Positions 44,655 to 54,675 are shown, numbered from the stretch's first letter. The stretch is 64,000 nt of DNA from an uncultured Allomuricauda sp. (GCF_947495325.1 NZ_CANLYK010000001.1:186001-250000), one strand, 5' to 3'. The notes: generated by a model from the sequence alone, not told the origin. Numbers and translations: made by a program.

Positions 44655-44695
44655 CTTCTATAAAACAGTTACAGGTTAGAATCCAGTAGCGATCA
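44655..44695 (+). pseudogene. Decayed tRNA-Arg(TCT) 3' fragment, second attachment-site relic
   Basis: By hand alignment 31 of 42 positions (one gap) match the fragment at 17333-17374. The CTTCTA anticodon loop, CAGGTT-GAATCC T-arm core and GCGATCA acceptor end are conserved. The T-arm and acceptor stems no longer pair well, and no 5' half precedes it, so it cannot be a functional tRNA. It marks the right edge of the 17.4-44.7 kb accessory region. Confidence 0.65.
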
Positions 44696-44736
44696 ACCAA
44701 CAACAAAATCTTTTGGGTAATTTATTCAACCTTAAT

Positions 44737-46284
44737 TTACCCTAAACGTTCCTCATAAATCTCTGAAATCAAGTTCTTAAGTAGATTTTCAACGGGAGGT
44801 TTCTCGTAAATACCATCCATTCCTGATTTTTTGGAAAGGTTTTGGACTTCATCATCTATAAACCCGGTCAATCCAAAGATGGGAATGTCAATACCTTTGT
44901 TTCTCATTTCCTTAGTCAAATCATATCCATTTACCCCTGGCATATTGATATCCGTAAAAACTAAATCTGGACCAATGGCTTCCACTTGTTCCAGTAAATC
45001 TGCTCCATCTTCTAACATTGTAATATTACCTCCAATTTTGTTGAATACTACCTCAGAAAGTGTACGCATTAAAATATCATCGTCAACAACAACAATATTC
45101 AATTTCTTATCATTTTTTTCAGCTTCAAAGCTCTTGATTAGATTGGACACTGGCTCCAACGGTTCTTTCAATACTTTAATTGGAATCTCAATATTAAAGC
45201 ATGATCCCTTGCCAACTTCACTGGTTACGTTTATTTCCCCATTATGTGAATCCACTATCTTTTTTACAATCATTAATCCAAGTCCAGTACTTTTTTCCCC
45301 AGCTGTAGATTTTACCGAAGTTTTGGTAAATGGGTCGAACAAATGGCTCATCTCACTTTCCGGGATACCTTGTCCTTCATCTTGTACGGAAATATGTAAA
45401 TAGCCTTCTTTCTGAATGGTTTTCAAGTATACCGAGGTTCCTTTATGCGAAAATTTTATCGCATTGGTAATTAGGTTGTTGAGAACTTGGTTCATTTTGT
45501 TTTTATCCAAAGCGGTTCTAAGGCTTCCAACTTCAATTTCGCCTACCAGTTTGATGTTCTTTTTGTCAGCAAAAACCTGGCTAAATTTAATACTCGTTTC
45601 TATAAATTGAGTTACATCCACCATTTCTTCTTCCAGTTCAATATTGCCAGACTCAATTTTACTAATGTCCAAAAAGTCATTGACCAGATTTTGGGCAAAT
45701 TTTGTGGAAACAAAAATGTTCTCTAGTTCTTGTATTTTGGCTGGATCTTTCAGGATTGGTTTTAATTCACCAATTAAAGATTTGGAATAAAACTCGATAA
45801 TTGCCAAGGGGTTTCTAATGTCATGGGCAGCCATTCCAAGGAACTTGTTTTTAAGCTGATTCAGCGCATCAAGTTCTTCATATTGTAGTTGTAAGGTTCT
45901 TTTTTGATTATAAAGGGTAACAAAAATATCAACCTTAGCTGAAACAATGCTTGGATCAAGAGGTTTATATAAATAGTCAACTGCACCTTCTGAATATCCT
46001 TTTATAACATATTCTTTTTCTTTATTGATTGCTGTTGCGAAAATTACCGGAACGTTTTTGGTGTTCTTTCTTCCCCTAAAAATTTCTATAAACTCGAACC
46101 CATTCATTTCGGGCATTTGGACATCGGTAATCACCAATGCAAACTCGTGCAACCTTGCCAATTTTAGAGCTTCATTTCCGCTAGTGGCGGTAATTATTTC
46201 CCGGTCTTCCTTTTCAATGATGTGCTCCAAAGAATATAAGTTCTCCGCTAAATCATCGACAATAAGAATTTTCGCTTTTTCCAT
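44737..46284 (-). CDS. Hybrid sensor kinase, REC-HisKA-HATPase-REC
   Basis: 515 aa from the ATG at 46284; an upstream start at 46332 overlaps the CheB gene. N-terminal receiver ('ILIVDDLAENLYSLEHII', acceptor Asp in VITDVQMPEM). HisKA around 'MAAHDIRNPLAIIEFY' with the phosphoacceptor His. HATPase with 'NLITNAIKFSHKG', 'EGQGIPESEM' and 'STGLGLMIVKKI'. A second receiver near the end has 'IVVVDDDILMRTLSEVVF' and 'DLVFTDINMPGVNGYDL'. No membrane helix, so the protein is cytoplasmic and probably takes signals from the neighbouring kinase. The gene starts 1 bp after the CheB stop. Confidence 0.88.
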   Translation of the reverse strand: MEKAKILIVDDLAENLYSLEHIIEKEDREIITATSGNEALKLARLHEFALVITDVQMPEMNGFEFIEIFRGRKNTKNVPVIFATAINKEKEYVIKGYSEGAVDYLYKPLDPSIVSAKVDIFVTLYNQKRTLQLQYEELDALNQLKNKFLGMAAHDIRNPLAIIEFYSKSLIGELKPILKDPAKIQELENIFVSTKFAQNLVNDFLDISKIESGNIELEEEMVDVTQFIETSIKFSQVFADKKNIKLVGEIEVGSLRTALDKNKMNQVLNNLITNAIKFSHKGTSVYLKTIQKEGYLHISVQDEGQGIPESEMSHLFDPFTKTSVKSTAGEKSTGLGLMIVKKIVDSHNGEINVTSEVGKGSCFNIEIPIKVLKEPLEPVSNLIKSFEAEKNDKKLNIVVVDDDILMRTLSEVVFNKIGGNITMLEDGADLLEQVEAIGPDLVFTDINMPGVNGYDLTKEMRNKGIDIPIFGLTGFIDDEVQNLSKKSGMDGIYEKPPVENLLKNLISEIYEERLG

Positions 46285-46285
46285 C

Positions 46286-46888
46286 TTAAAAATATTTAGC
46301 GGCGGTTTTGTAAATTTCATGAGCAGGTACAATATGGTCTACTTGTTCAACAGCCTCAATAACAGCCCCTGGCATTGCTTTAGCAAAGGCTTCAACCGGA
46401 TTTTGCACTATTACTTTCCCATTTCTTTTGTTAACCCATTTAGCTCCTTCCGCGCCATCTGCGTTTGCTCCACTAACAATTATTGCAATTAACTTATCTT
46501 TTAGATTGTATGAGAAGGACTCAAGGGAAACGTCAGCTGAAGGTCTTGAAAACATTACTTTTTCACTAAGATCAAGACTCAAGGTCATGTCTTTTTCCAA
46601 TATACAATGATAGCCCGCTGGGGCCACATAAATTGCTCCTTCTTCTAAATGTATTCCATGTTCTATTGCTTCTACTTTCATATGTACCATACTGCCTAAA
46701 TAATTCACCAAGTGATCTTGTATGCTCGTTTTTCTGTGTAACACCACTACTATTGCCACTTTTGGGACTTGATTTATGTCCTTTACAAAGCGCTCCAATA
46801 CATTGATGGCACCTGCGGAACCACAGAATAGTACCACTTTTATGAGCTCTTGATCATCTTTTCTTTCGATATATTTTGAGTTTGCCAT
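46286..46888 (-). CDS. cheB: CheB-type methylesterase without receiver domain
   Basis: 200 aa, only the catalytic domain. The active-site triad is recognisable: Ser in 'FCGSAGAINVLERFVKDI', His in 'VVVLHRKTSIQ' and Asp in 'VSGANADGAEGAKWV'. There is no N-terminal receiver domain. CheB removes methyl groups from receptors and, in hybrid-kinase clusters, may act on proteins other than chemoreceptors. It overlaps the CheR gene (46854) and is followed 1 bp later by the REC-HK-REC kinase. Confidence 0.88.
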   Translation of the reverse strand: MANSKYIERKDDQELIKVVLFCGSAGAINVLERFVKDINQVPKVAIVVVLHRKTSIQDHLVNYLGSMVHMKVEAIEHGIHLEEGAIYVAPAGYHCILEKDMTLSLDLSEKVMFSRPSADVSLESFSYNLKDKLIAIIVSGANADGAEGAKWVNKRNGKVIVQNPVEAFAKAMPGAVIEAVEQVDHIVPAHEIYKTAAKYF

Positions 46889-47681
46889 TAATTACTTCCA
46901 ATTCATCCAAAACAGGTGAAAAAATTGCACTTTCCTTTGCACCTAACACCAGATATCCCTTTGGAACCAAGCTGTCTAAAAATAGACGCAATACCTTATT
47001 TTGCTGTTCTGTAGTTAAATAGATAAAAACATTTCGGCACATGATCATATGCATTTGGTTGAATGAGGAACCACTTACCAAATTATGTTTTGTAAACACC
47101 ATGTTTTTACTTAATTCCTTGTTCATTTTTACCTTTCCGTAATTCGCCACATAATAATCCGATAAGGACAATGCCCCTCCTGATTTTATATAGTTGGTAG
47201 AATACTCCTTTACTTCCTTTAAGTCATAGATTCCCTTTTTTGCATGATTTAGTACTTCAGCATTAATGTCGGTGCAGTATTGCACGGATCTTTGTAATAG
47301 TCCTTGTTCTTTTAATAATATGGCCAAACTCATTGGTTCTTGACCTGTAGAACATCCGGCATGCCAAATATTGATTCTGGGATAGGTTTCCAAAAGGCCA
47401 AACACTTCATTGCCCAAAAACTTAAATACTTCATAATCCCTGAACATTTCTGTGGTGTTTACCGTAATTTCAATCAATAACTCATCTTCACTGATACTCT
47501 GATTGGTCAAAAAATATTTAAAGGCCATGAACGAATCACACGATTTAAGCTTCATAAGTCGCAAAACTCTCCTTCTCAAAGATTCTTGGGCATAGCCAGA
47601 AAAATCTATTCCATAGAGCTTATTGGATAACTCGATAAAATCCTCCAGGTCGTTTTTCGAAATTTCAAGTACTACTTCCAT
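46854..47681 (-). CDS. cheR: CheR-type protein methyltransferase
   Basis: 275 aa. The N-terminal helical domain ('NKLYGIDFSGYAQESLRRRV') is followed by the SAM-binding core: 'TEMFRDYEVFKFL', 'INIWHAGCSTGQEPMSLAIL' (the GCSTGQEP motif) and 'MIMCRNVFIYLTTEQQNKVL'. It methylates glutamates on receptor-like proteins. Start at 47681 shares its base with the end of the 1661-aa kinase. No chemoreceptor gene is visible near it. Confidence 0.9.
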   Translation of the reverse strand: MEVVLEISKNDLEDFIELSNKLYGIDFSGYAQESLRRRVLRLMKLKSCDSFMAFKYFLTNQSISEDELLIEITVNTTEMFRDYEVFKFLGNEVFGLLETYPRINIWHAGCSTGQEPMSLAILLKEQGLLQRSVQYCTDINAEVLNHAKKGIYDLKEVKEYSTNYIKSGGALSLSDYYVANYGKVKMNKELSKNMVFTKHNLVSGSSFNQMHMIMCRNVFIYLTTEQQNKVLRLFLDSLVPKGYLVLGAKESAIFSPVLDELEVINGKLKIYRKKR

Positions 47682-50600
47682 TAATTATATAGCCAAACTC
47701 TTAATAATGACATTAACTTTTCAACATCTAAAGGCTTGGACATATAATCACTTACACCTGCTTCTAAACATTTTTCACGGTCTCCTTTCATGGCTTTAGC
47801 GGTCAAAGCTATTATTGGAAGCTTATTATGCCCCATTTCTCTAATTTTCTTAGTTGCCTCATAGCCATCCATAACGGGCATCATAATGTCCATTAGAATA
47901 GCGTCAAATTCGCCGTTCTTTACTTCATTCACTGCCTCTTCTCCGTTGGTGGCAACGGTTACGATTACCTCTTCTTCTTCCAATATGGTTTCCAGAGCAT
48001 ATATGTTCCTCATATCATCATCAACAATAAGAATGCGTTTCCCTTTTACTATATCTTCTGAACCAAATTCCTTTGGAGGCAAAACTGGATATTCCGTCTG
48101 GGTGGAATTGAGCATATTCATAAACAACTCTGTTTCCTCCGAAAGACGGTCATAAGATTTTGGAGTCTTTAGTATCACAGAAGTATCCTTATGACGTTCA
48201 ATCTGTTTCAATTCTTTTTTGGTTAATTCCCTACCTGTAAATACGATTACGGGAACTTCCTTTTTTTCGGTTTTCAATTCACCCAACAATTCAATTCCAT
48301 CTATGTCTGGAAGTCCAAGATCCAATACAACTAAATCTGGATGTTCATCCTTAAAAAGTTTCCGGGCATCTTTGGCATTTTTTGCAGAAATAGCCTCCAA
48401 CTGTTTACTTTCTATCATTTCTTGTAAGGCCTTATTATTTAACTCGTCATCTTCGATAATCAGTACTTTTTTCATATCAGTACCAGAAAGAGTCTTAGCG
48501 ATATTGGAAAATGTATGTTCAAGTTTTTCCAATGCAATTGGTTTTACAAGGTATTCAACCGCACCCATTTCCAATCCCAATTTGGTTTTGTCCACACCTG
48601 AAATAACATGTACCGGAATGTGTGCATGTTCTTCACTTGCTTTTAGTGTTCTAAGAACTGTCCAACCGTCCATGACGGGCAAGGTCATGTCCAATATTAT
48701 TGCATTTGGCCGGTAAACATCTACATGTTTCAGGGCCTTGTCCCCTTGATCGGTGGCCAGTACTTTAAAACCATTTTCACGAGCTTGATCTACAAGTACT
48801 TTTGCAAACTGAAGGTCGTCCTCAACTACAAGGAGTACATTATCGTCTTTTTCAAGCTGATCTCGGTCATCAGCTATTACAGCTTCCAACGTTTCACCTG
48901 GAACACTTTTTTCTATCTTTACTTCTTCCGGTTGATCAATATTCTCTCTAACCGATTTAGGTTCCGCTGTGGTCTCAACTTCATTTTCAATCTTTTTCTT
49001 AGGGGTTTCCAGTTGAATTATTTCTGAATTTTCAAAAGGAAGGAATACGGTAAAAGTAGATCCTTTTCCAACTTCGCTTTCAACAAAGATTTCCCCGCCA
49101 AGAAGTTTTACCAGTTCTTTGGAAATACTCAAACCAAGACCTGTTCCTCCATATTTTCGTTGGGTTGTCCCATCTTCCTGGACGAAAGCTTCAAATACCG
49201 ACTGCAATTTCTCTGGGGCAATCCCTATTCCTGAATCCGTAACTGAGATTTGCAGTACCTGCTCATTTTTTATAAGTGCCGGGCTGGTAAATTTTGACTG
49301 GGTCTTACTGTTTTTAAAGTTCAAGGTTACACTTCCTTTTGTATCTGTGAATTTGAAGGCGTTACTAAGCAAGTTTTTAACTACTTGATTCAATCGTTGT
49401 TTATCAGTTGTAAACGATTCCGGTAGCGATTCATCTATGTTCAATACAAACTCTACTCCTTTATCCTGTGCTATGGCAACAAATGTCTTTTTACAATCTT
49501 CGGCATAGTTACCCATGTCAAGCGTTTCCATTTCCAGTTCAATCTTTCCAGATTCCACTTTGGCCAAATCCAGTACTTCATTGATCAGGCTTAGCAGGTC
49601 CTCTCCCGATTTATTTATTATTTGTGCAAATTCAATTTGCTTTTCTGTCAGATTTTTTGCTTTATTTCCTTGGAGCAATTTTGAAAGAATGATCACACTA
49701 TTTAGCGGTGTTCTTAGTTCATGGGACATATTGGCCAAAAATTCAGATTTATATCTTCCACTTTTCTCCAATTCTTCGGTTTTGATGACCAAAGCAGCTT
49801 GGGCTTGCTCCAAGGCTGCATTTTTTTCTACTGTGCTTAAATGTTGCTCCTCTAACTGTTGGGCTTTTTCTTCCAACATTACATTTGCCTTTTCAAGCTC
49901 TTCCTGTTGTTGCCTCATTTCTTCTTCAGAAGCTTGCAACAAGTTGGTCTGTTTTGAGAGTTCTTCGTTAGATACCCTTAATTCTTCTTCTTGGGCTTCT
50001 ACAACTTCTTTTTGTTTTTGAACTTCAAGTTGAATATTCTTTTGCTCGGTAATATCAACGGCTATCTTTAAAACCTTGTACGGTTGGCCTTCTGTATCAA
50101 GTAATGGATTGTAAGATCCTTGTATCCAAACACTTTTATTGTTTTTTCCTCTGCGTTCAAATTCGCCTTGTTTAAATTCTCCTAGTTTTAGCTCTTTCCA
50201 AAACTCTTTGTATTCTGAAGACTTGGCATAGGTGTTTCCAACAAATATTTTGTGATGTTTTCCTTTTATTTCATCAAGGGTGTACCCCATTAAATCTAGA
50301 AAAAGGTCATTTGCCGTGAGTACATTTCCATCAAGATCAAACTCGATAGCAGCGTTGGACTTATTTATTGCCGAAATCTGATTATTGACCTCCAAGGAAA
50401 GTTCCTCTGTCTTTAATTGTTGTTCTTTTTGTTTGGTGATATCCACAGCTACCTTAAGAACTTTGTATGGTTGCCCTTCAACGTTGAGTATGGGATTATA
50501 GGAACCTTGTATCCATACGGACTTGTTGTCTTTTCGTCTTCGTTCAAACTCCCCTTGCTTAAATGCACCATGTTTTAGTTCTTTCCAAAATCCTTTGTAC

Positions 50601-52666
50601 TCTGCTGAATTGGAATATGTTGTTTCCACAAATATTTTATGGTGCTTTCCTTTTATTTCGTCCAAACTGTAACCCATAAGATCTAAGAAAAGGTCGTTGG
50701 CAAAGAGAATATTTCCATTTAAATCAAATTCTATGGCCGCATTAGATCGGTTAATGGCAGAAATCTGGTTGTTGACCTCTATGGACAATTCTTCCGTTTT
50801 GGCTCGTTCCACCACTCCTTTTAGTATTATTCCAATAGATGCACATATTTCTTCAATAAATTCGTGCTGGGCTTCATTAAAAGGATGAATGGTTCCAAAT
50901 TCCATTACCCCAATGCTTTCTTCATTATGTTTAATGGGTACGATGGTTATTTCCGTTGGTTGGGTCTTCCCCATACCCGAGCTTATTTCCAAATAGTTTT
51001 CAGGGGCATCAGTAATAATTATTGTATTTCCTTCAAGGGCACATTGGCCAACCAACCCTTCACCAAACTTGAAGCTATCAGGGAGTCCATTTGTGTTTTT
51101 AAAAGCATAACTTCCGTACAGTTCCAATTCATGGGAGTCTGGAGTAAATAATCCCTGGTTCAAATAAAAAGTACTGATTGAAGCTCCAAGTTGTTTACTA
51201 ATTATTTTGGTTAGTGTTTGCGTTAATGTGTTGATGTCCTGCATGCCTTTAGTGGCATCGTAAACCTTTGAAATTGAAGTTTTGATCCAGTTTTGTTTTT
51301 CAATATCATTGGTCCTGTTTTCAATTTCTTCCTGTTGTCGCATTTCGTCGGAAAGATCACGTACGATTCCAGTAAGGATTCTTTCGCCATTTACCACAAC
51401 TTCGGCAATGGATAAATGAATATAAAACTCAGTTCCATCTTTTTTTCTTGCCCATTTTTTTTGTTCTTTTCCAAATTTTTTGGAACTACCGGTCTTCGAA
51501 TCGTCGGTGTACTTCTCTTGATTTTGACTATGTTCATCTGCCAGTAATAAGCCTATATTTTTTCCAAGTACTTCTTCTGCTTCATATTGAAACAAGATTT
51601 CTGCAGCTCGATTGAAAGATTGTATTTCCCTATTACTGTCCATTGTAATGACACCATTTACTGAAGAATCTATGATTGCCTTGTACCTAGCCTCATTTTG
51701 TTTCAGTAATTCCGAATTTTTACGAAGGTTTATTGACATTTGTTGTAGAGCCAACTCTAGTTCATCCTGCTCATCGACCGAATCATTTTCTAGAATAAGG
51801 CTGCCATCTGCAATTTTCTGGATTTTGTTTTTAATCGTAACTAGTCTCTTTTGCATTCCAGCGTCTTTGTAGAGGTTTGATTCTCTAGTAGGAGTGATGG
51901 AAGAAGGCTTTTCAGCTATTGGCACATTTTCACTAGTGTTATCGGGTTTTATTTCAATAGGACTTGGCGCGGAGATACTTTGAGATGCTGTTATTGGGTC
52001 ATTGGAGTGTGCATAACTTTCTGATAATGGCTTTCTATGATTTTTAAAAGCAAGAAAACTCCAAATAAGCGTTAACATCAAAAGGCCTACAATTGCAATC
52101 CAATTTAAATTCTTCGAAACTATGACCTTGCCTTCTGTTTGTGCCAATTGCGAAGTATTAATCAGGGTAATCCTATCCCGAATCTTGGCAATTATGGGTG
52201 AAATCTCATTCTCTAGCATTGCTCTTGCTATCTCAGATTGTTCAGGGGCATTGTTTTCTATAATAGTAGAAGCTCGTAGTTGAACAACTTCCAACATATG
52301 GACCAACCTACTGGTTTCCAATAGTAATGTACTATCACTACCACTCCATTCACGTCCATTTTTTTTAAGCTTTTCAAGATTTGGTATAATATCGTTTTCC
52401 CAAATTACTTTTATATTAGACTGTCTTTCATTTTCCAAATTGGCAACTATACCGAGCAAACTAAGTTCAGATTCGTAAATACTTCTTAATAATTGCTCCG
52501 AATATTGTACCGTTGACGTACTGCTTTCAGAAACTTTTAAAGCATTCTTACCAAGCCAAAAAATAAGAAGTAGAGATGCAATTGACAACAATGCTAGAGT
52601 TATTGTTCTTCTACGGAAATGGTTTAACTTATCATTAAATGCCACACTTTTATGTGATAAATTCAT
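47681..52666 (-). CDS. 1661-aa hybrid histidine kinase, PAS-GAF-PAS-PAS-HK-3xREC
   Basis: Membrane helices at residues ~21-41 and ~186-207 flank a helical periplasmic region. A PAS domain (~325-440, 'YKAIIDSSVNGVITMDSNRE'), a GAF domain (~460-620) and two PAS domains (~645-770 and ~770-895) follow. These two are near-repeats ('INRSNAAIEFDLNGNILFAN' and 'INKSNAAIEFDLDGNVLTAN'). A long coiled coil leads to HisKA (MSHELRTPLNSVI, His near residue 978) and HATPase (NLLSNAFKFTD, GGTGLGLSISKEL). Three receiver domains end the protein ('VLLVVEDDLQFAKVLV', 'VLIIEDDELNNKALQ', 'RILIVDDDMRNIYALE'). No HPt domain is seen. It is first in a four-gene operon. Confidence 0.9.
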   Translation of the reverse strand: MNLSHKSVAFNDKLNHFRRRTITLALLSIASLLLIFWLGKNALKVSESSTSTVQYSEQLLRSIYESELSLLGIVANLENERQSNIKVIWENDIIPNLEKLKKNGREWSGSDSTLLLETSRLVHMLEVVQLRASTIIENNAPEQSEIARAMLENEISPIIAKIRDRITLINTSQLAQTEGKVIVSKNLNWIAIVGLLMLTLIWSFLAFKNHRKPLSESYAHSNDPITASQSISAPSPIEIKPDNTSENVPIAEKPSSITPTRESNLYKDAGMQKRLVTIKNKIQKIADGSLILENDSVDEQDELELALQQMSINLRKNSELLKQNEARYKAIIDSSVNGVITMDSNREIQSFNRAAEILFQYEAEEVLGKNIGLLLADEHSQNQEKYTDDSKTGSSKKFGKEQKKWARKKDGTEFYIHLSIAEVVVNGERILTGIVRDLSDEMRQQEEIENRTNDIEKQNWIKTSISKVYDATKGMQDINTLTQTLTKIISKQLGASISTFYLNQGLFTPDSHELELYGSYAFKNTNGLPDSFKFGEGLVGQCALEGNTIIITDAPENYLEISSGMGKTQPTEITIVPIKHNEESIGVMEFGTIHPFNEAQHEFIEEICASIGIILKGVVERAKTEELSIEVNNQISAINRSNAAIEFDLNGNILFANDLFLDLMGYSLDEIKGKHHKIFVETTYSNSAEYKGFWKELKHGAFKQGEFERRRKDNKSVWIQGSYNPILNVEGQPYKVLKVAVDITKQKEQQLKTEELSLEVNNQISAINKSNAAIEFDLDGNVLTANDLFLDLMGYTLDEIKGKHHKIFVGNTYAKSSEYKEFWKELKLGEFKQGEFERRGKNNKSVWIQGSYNPLLDTEGQPYKVLKIAVDITEQKNIQLEVQKQKEVVEAQEEELRVSNEELSKQTNLLQASEEEMRQQQEELEKANVMLEEKAQQLEEQHLSTVEKNAALEQAQAALVIKTEELEKSGRYKSEFLANMSHELRTPLNSVIILSKLLQGNKAKNLTEKQIEFAQIINKSGEDLLSLINEVLDLAKVESGKIELEMETLDMGNYAEDCKKTFVAIAQDKGVEFVLNIDESLPESFTTDKQRLNQVVKNLLSNAFKFTDTKGSVTLNFKNSKTQSKFTSPALIKNEQVLQISVTDSGIGIAPEKLQSVFEAFVQEDGTTQRKYGGTGLGLSISKELVKLLGGEIFVESEVGKGSTFTVFLPFENSEIIQLETPKKKIENEVETTAEPKSVRENIDQPEEVKIEKSVPGETLEAVIADDRDQLEKDDNVLLVVEDDLQFAKVLVDQARENGFKVLATDQGDKALKHVDVYRPNAIILDMTLPVMDGWTVLRTLKASEEHAHIPVHVISGVDKTKLGLEMGAVEYLVKPIALEKLEHTFSNIAKTLSGTDMKKVLIIEDDELNNKALQEMIESKQLEAISAKNAKDARKLFKDEHPDLVVLDLGLPDIDGIELLGELKTEKKEVPVIVFTGRELTKKELKQIERHKDTSVILKTPKSYDRLSEETELFMNMLNSTQTEYPVLPPKEFGSEDIVKGKRILIVDDDMRNIYALETILEEEEVIVTVATNGEEAVNEVKNGEFDAILMDIMMPVMDGYEATKKIREMGHNKLPIIALTAKAMKGDREKCLEAGVSDYMSKPLDVEKLMSLLRVWLYN

Positions 52667-52982
52667 GTTTATTTTTGTTTTTCACTCTTGGTTGAGGTCT
52701 TGTTGGTTAAATCAGGTTTTGGTATAAAGCTGGTTGAGTAATTAAATATCACATTATATGTAATCTTTTACTTACAACGAAAAATTGATGCTATTTGTAT
52801 ACAGGACCGTAAAATGTTTCAGAAGAAACTTGACCGTTTTGTATGAGTGCACTGTTTTTTTGAAGGAGTACAAATAGAGTATTTGAGCTAAGATTTAACC
52901 CAAAATATTCCAATTAAGTAGTTTAAGATACTTTTCCTATAATACTCTTATTGTCTTAAAATGAATATGAAAGGCATGGTTT
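52667..52982. promoter_or_regulatory. 316-bp gap upstream of the kinase operon
   Basis: No gene or hairpin terminator was seen. It separates the symporter stop from the kinase start on the same strand, so it should hold the kinase promoter and the end of the symporter transcript. I could not identify a convincing -7/-33 box. Confidence 0.3.
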
Positions 52983-54671
52983 TTAATGAGAATGTGCTTC
53001 ACCTGCACCGCTAGGTACGCGAATGTTCTCAACAATTTCCTGAACTTCTTTGGGTGGTTTCGGAGTTAGCGATGAGACTGTTATGGATACGATAAAATTA
53101 ACGGCCATTGCCAATGTACCAAAACCTTCAGGGGAAATACCAAACCACCAGTTTTCTTTGGATCCTCCCCCAAACCAATCAAATTTAAATTTCATCATAT
53201 AAAACAGCATTAATAAAATACCAATTACCATTCCGGCAATTGCACCTTCTTTATTAATCCGCTTGCTGAAGATTCCCAAAATAATTGCAGGAAAGAAAGA
53301 TGCTGCAGCCAGTCCAAAAGCTAGAGCGACAGTTGCTGCCACAAAGTCTGGGGGATTAATACCAAAATACCCAGCAATACAGACGGCAAAAACTGCCGAT
53401 AATCTTGCTACAACAAGTTCCCCTTTTTCAGAGATGTCCGGCTTAAACATTTTCTTTATCAAATCATGTGACACTGAGGCAGAAATAACAAGTAACAGAC
53501 CAGCTGCGGTTGATAATGCGGCTGCCAACGCTCCTGCTGCAACCAATGCAATTACCCAATTTGGCAATTTGGCAATCTCAGGATTAGCCAGCACCATGAT
53601 GTCTTGATCAACGGTCAATTCGTTTTTGGACTTATCCGCCAGGTATTGAACCTTGCCATCCTTGTTCTTATCGTCGAATGTTATCAATCCCGTTGTTTCC
53701 CAATTACTGAACCATTCCGGAAGGTTTTCGTAATCTTCATTACTTACGGTTTCTATCATATTAGTTCTGGCAAAGACCGCTATTGCCGGAGCAGTGGTGT
53801 ACAAGATGGCTATGAACAATAATGCCCATCCGGCAGACTTACGTGCATCGCTTACCTTTTTCACGGTAAAGAACCTGACGATAACATGGGGTAATCCCGC
53901 GGTACCTACCATAAGTGCAGCAGTTATGAAAAAAACGTCCATTTTTGACTTGCTCCCCGAGGTATATTCATGAAAGCCCAATTCCCGATGTAGACCATCC
54001 AATTTGTCCAATAAATAAGTGCCATCAGCTATTTTATCACCAAACCCTATTTGCGGAATGGGGTTGCCCGTCATTTGGATGGAAATAAAAATTGCAGGAA
54101 CCATAAATGCAAAAATGAGGACACAATATTGAGCTACCTGGGTATAGGTGATTCCCTTCATCCCACCCAATACTGCATAAAAAAGAACAATGAACATTCC
54201 TATGATAACACCTGTATTGATATCAACTTCCAAAAACCTTGAAAAAACCAGTCCAACCCCGCGCATTTGACCAGCGACATAGGTAAATGAAATTAGTAGC
54301 GCACAGACAACCGCTATTCCCCTGGCCAGATTGGAATAATATCTATCTCCGATAAAATCGGGTACAGTGAATTTCCCAAATTTTCTAAGATAGGGTGCCA
54401 GTAACAGCGCCAATAGTACATAACCTCCGGTCCATCCCATTAAATATACGGAGCCATCATAACCATTAAAAGAAATTAAACCTGCCATTGAGATAAACGA
54501 AGCAGCGGACATCCAGTCCGCCGCGGTTGCCAAACCATTGGCTAGAGGGGAGACCCCACCTCCAGCAACATAAAAATCTTTAGTTGATCCTGCTCTTGAC
54601 CAAATTGCTATTCCTATATAAAGTGTAAATGTGATTCCTACTAAAATCCAGGTCCATAGTTGAATGTCCAT
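52983..54671 (-). CDS. Sodium:solute symporter, ActP/VC_2705-like
   Basis: 562 aa, about 13 membrane helices. SSS-family signatures: 'DFYVAGGGVSPLANGLATAA', 'DWMSAASFISMAGLI', 'FTYVAGQMRGVGLVFSRFL', 'GGMKGITYTQVAQY' and 'LVVARLSAVFAVCIAGY'. A large loop (~residues 305-360) contains 'FDDKNKDGKVQYLADKSK' with an acidic turn. In Bacteroidota this family pairs with DUF4212 and is linked to acetate or short-chain carboxylate uptake; the substrate here is inferred from family only. It starts 4 bp after the DUF4212 stop. Confidence 0.88.
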   Translation of the reverse strand: MDIQLWTWILVGITFTLYIGIAIWSRAGSTKDFYVAGGGVSPLANGLATAADWMSAASFISMAGLISFNGYDGSVYLMGWTGGYVLLALLLAPYLRKFGKFTVPDFIGDRYYSNLARGIAVVCALLISFTYVAGQMRGVGLVFSRFLEVDINTGVIIGMFIVLFYAVLGGMKGITYTQVAQYCVLIFAFMVPAIFISIQMTGNPIPQIGFGDKIADGTYLLDKLDGLHRELGFHEYTSGSKSKMDVFFITAALMVGTAGLPHVIVRFFTVKKVSDARKSAGWALLFIAILYTTAPAIAVFARTNMIETVSNEDYENLPEWFSNWETTGLITFDDKNKDGKVQYLADKSKNELTVDQDIMVLANPEIAKLPNWVIALVAAGALAAALSTAAGLLLVISASVSHDLIKKMFKPDISEKGELVVARLSAVFAVCIAGYFGINPPDFVAATVALAFGLAAASFFPAIILGIFSKRINKEGAIAGMVIGILLMLFYMMKFKFDWFGGGSKENWWFGISPEGFGTLAMAVNFIVSITVSSLTPKPPKEVQEIVENIRVPSGAGEAHSH

Positions 54672-54675
54672 ATTC

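Noticed and set aside
44655-44695. Functional tRNA-Arg gene
   Set aside because: No 5' half exists and the T and acceptor stems carry mismatches; only a relic is supported.
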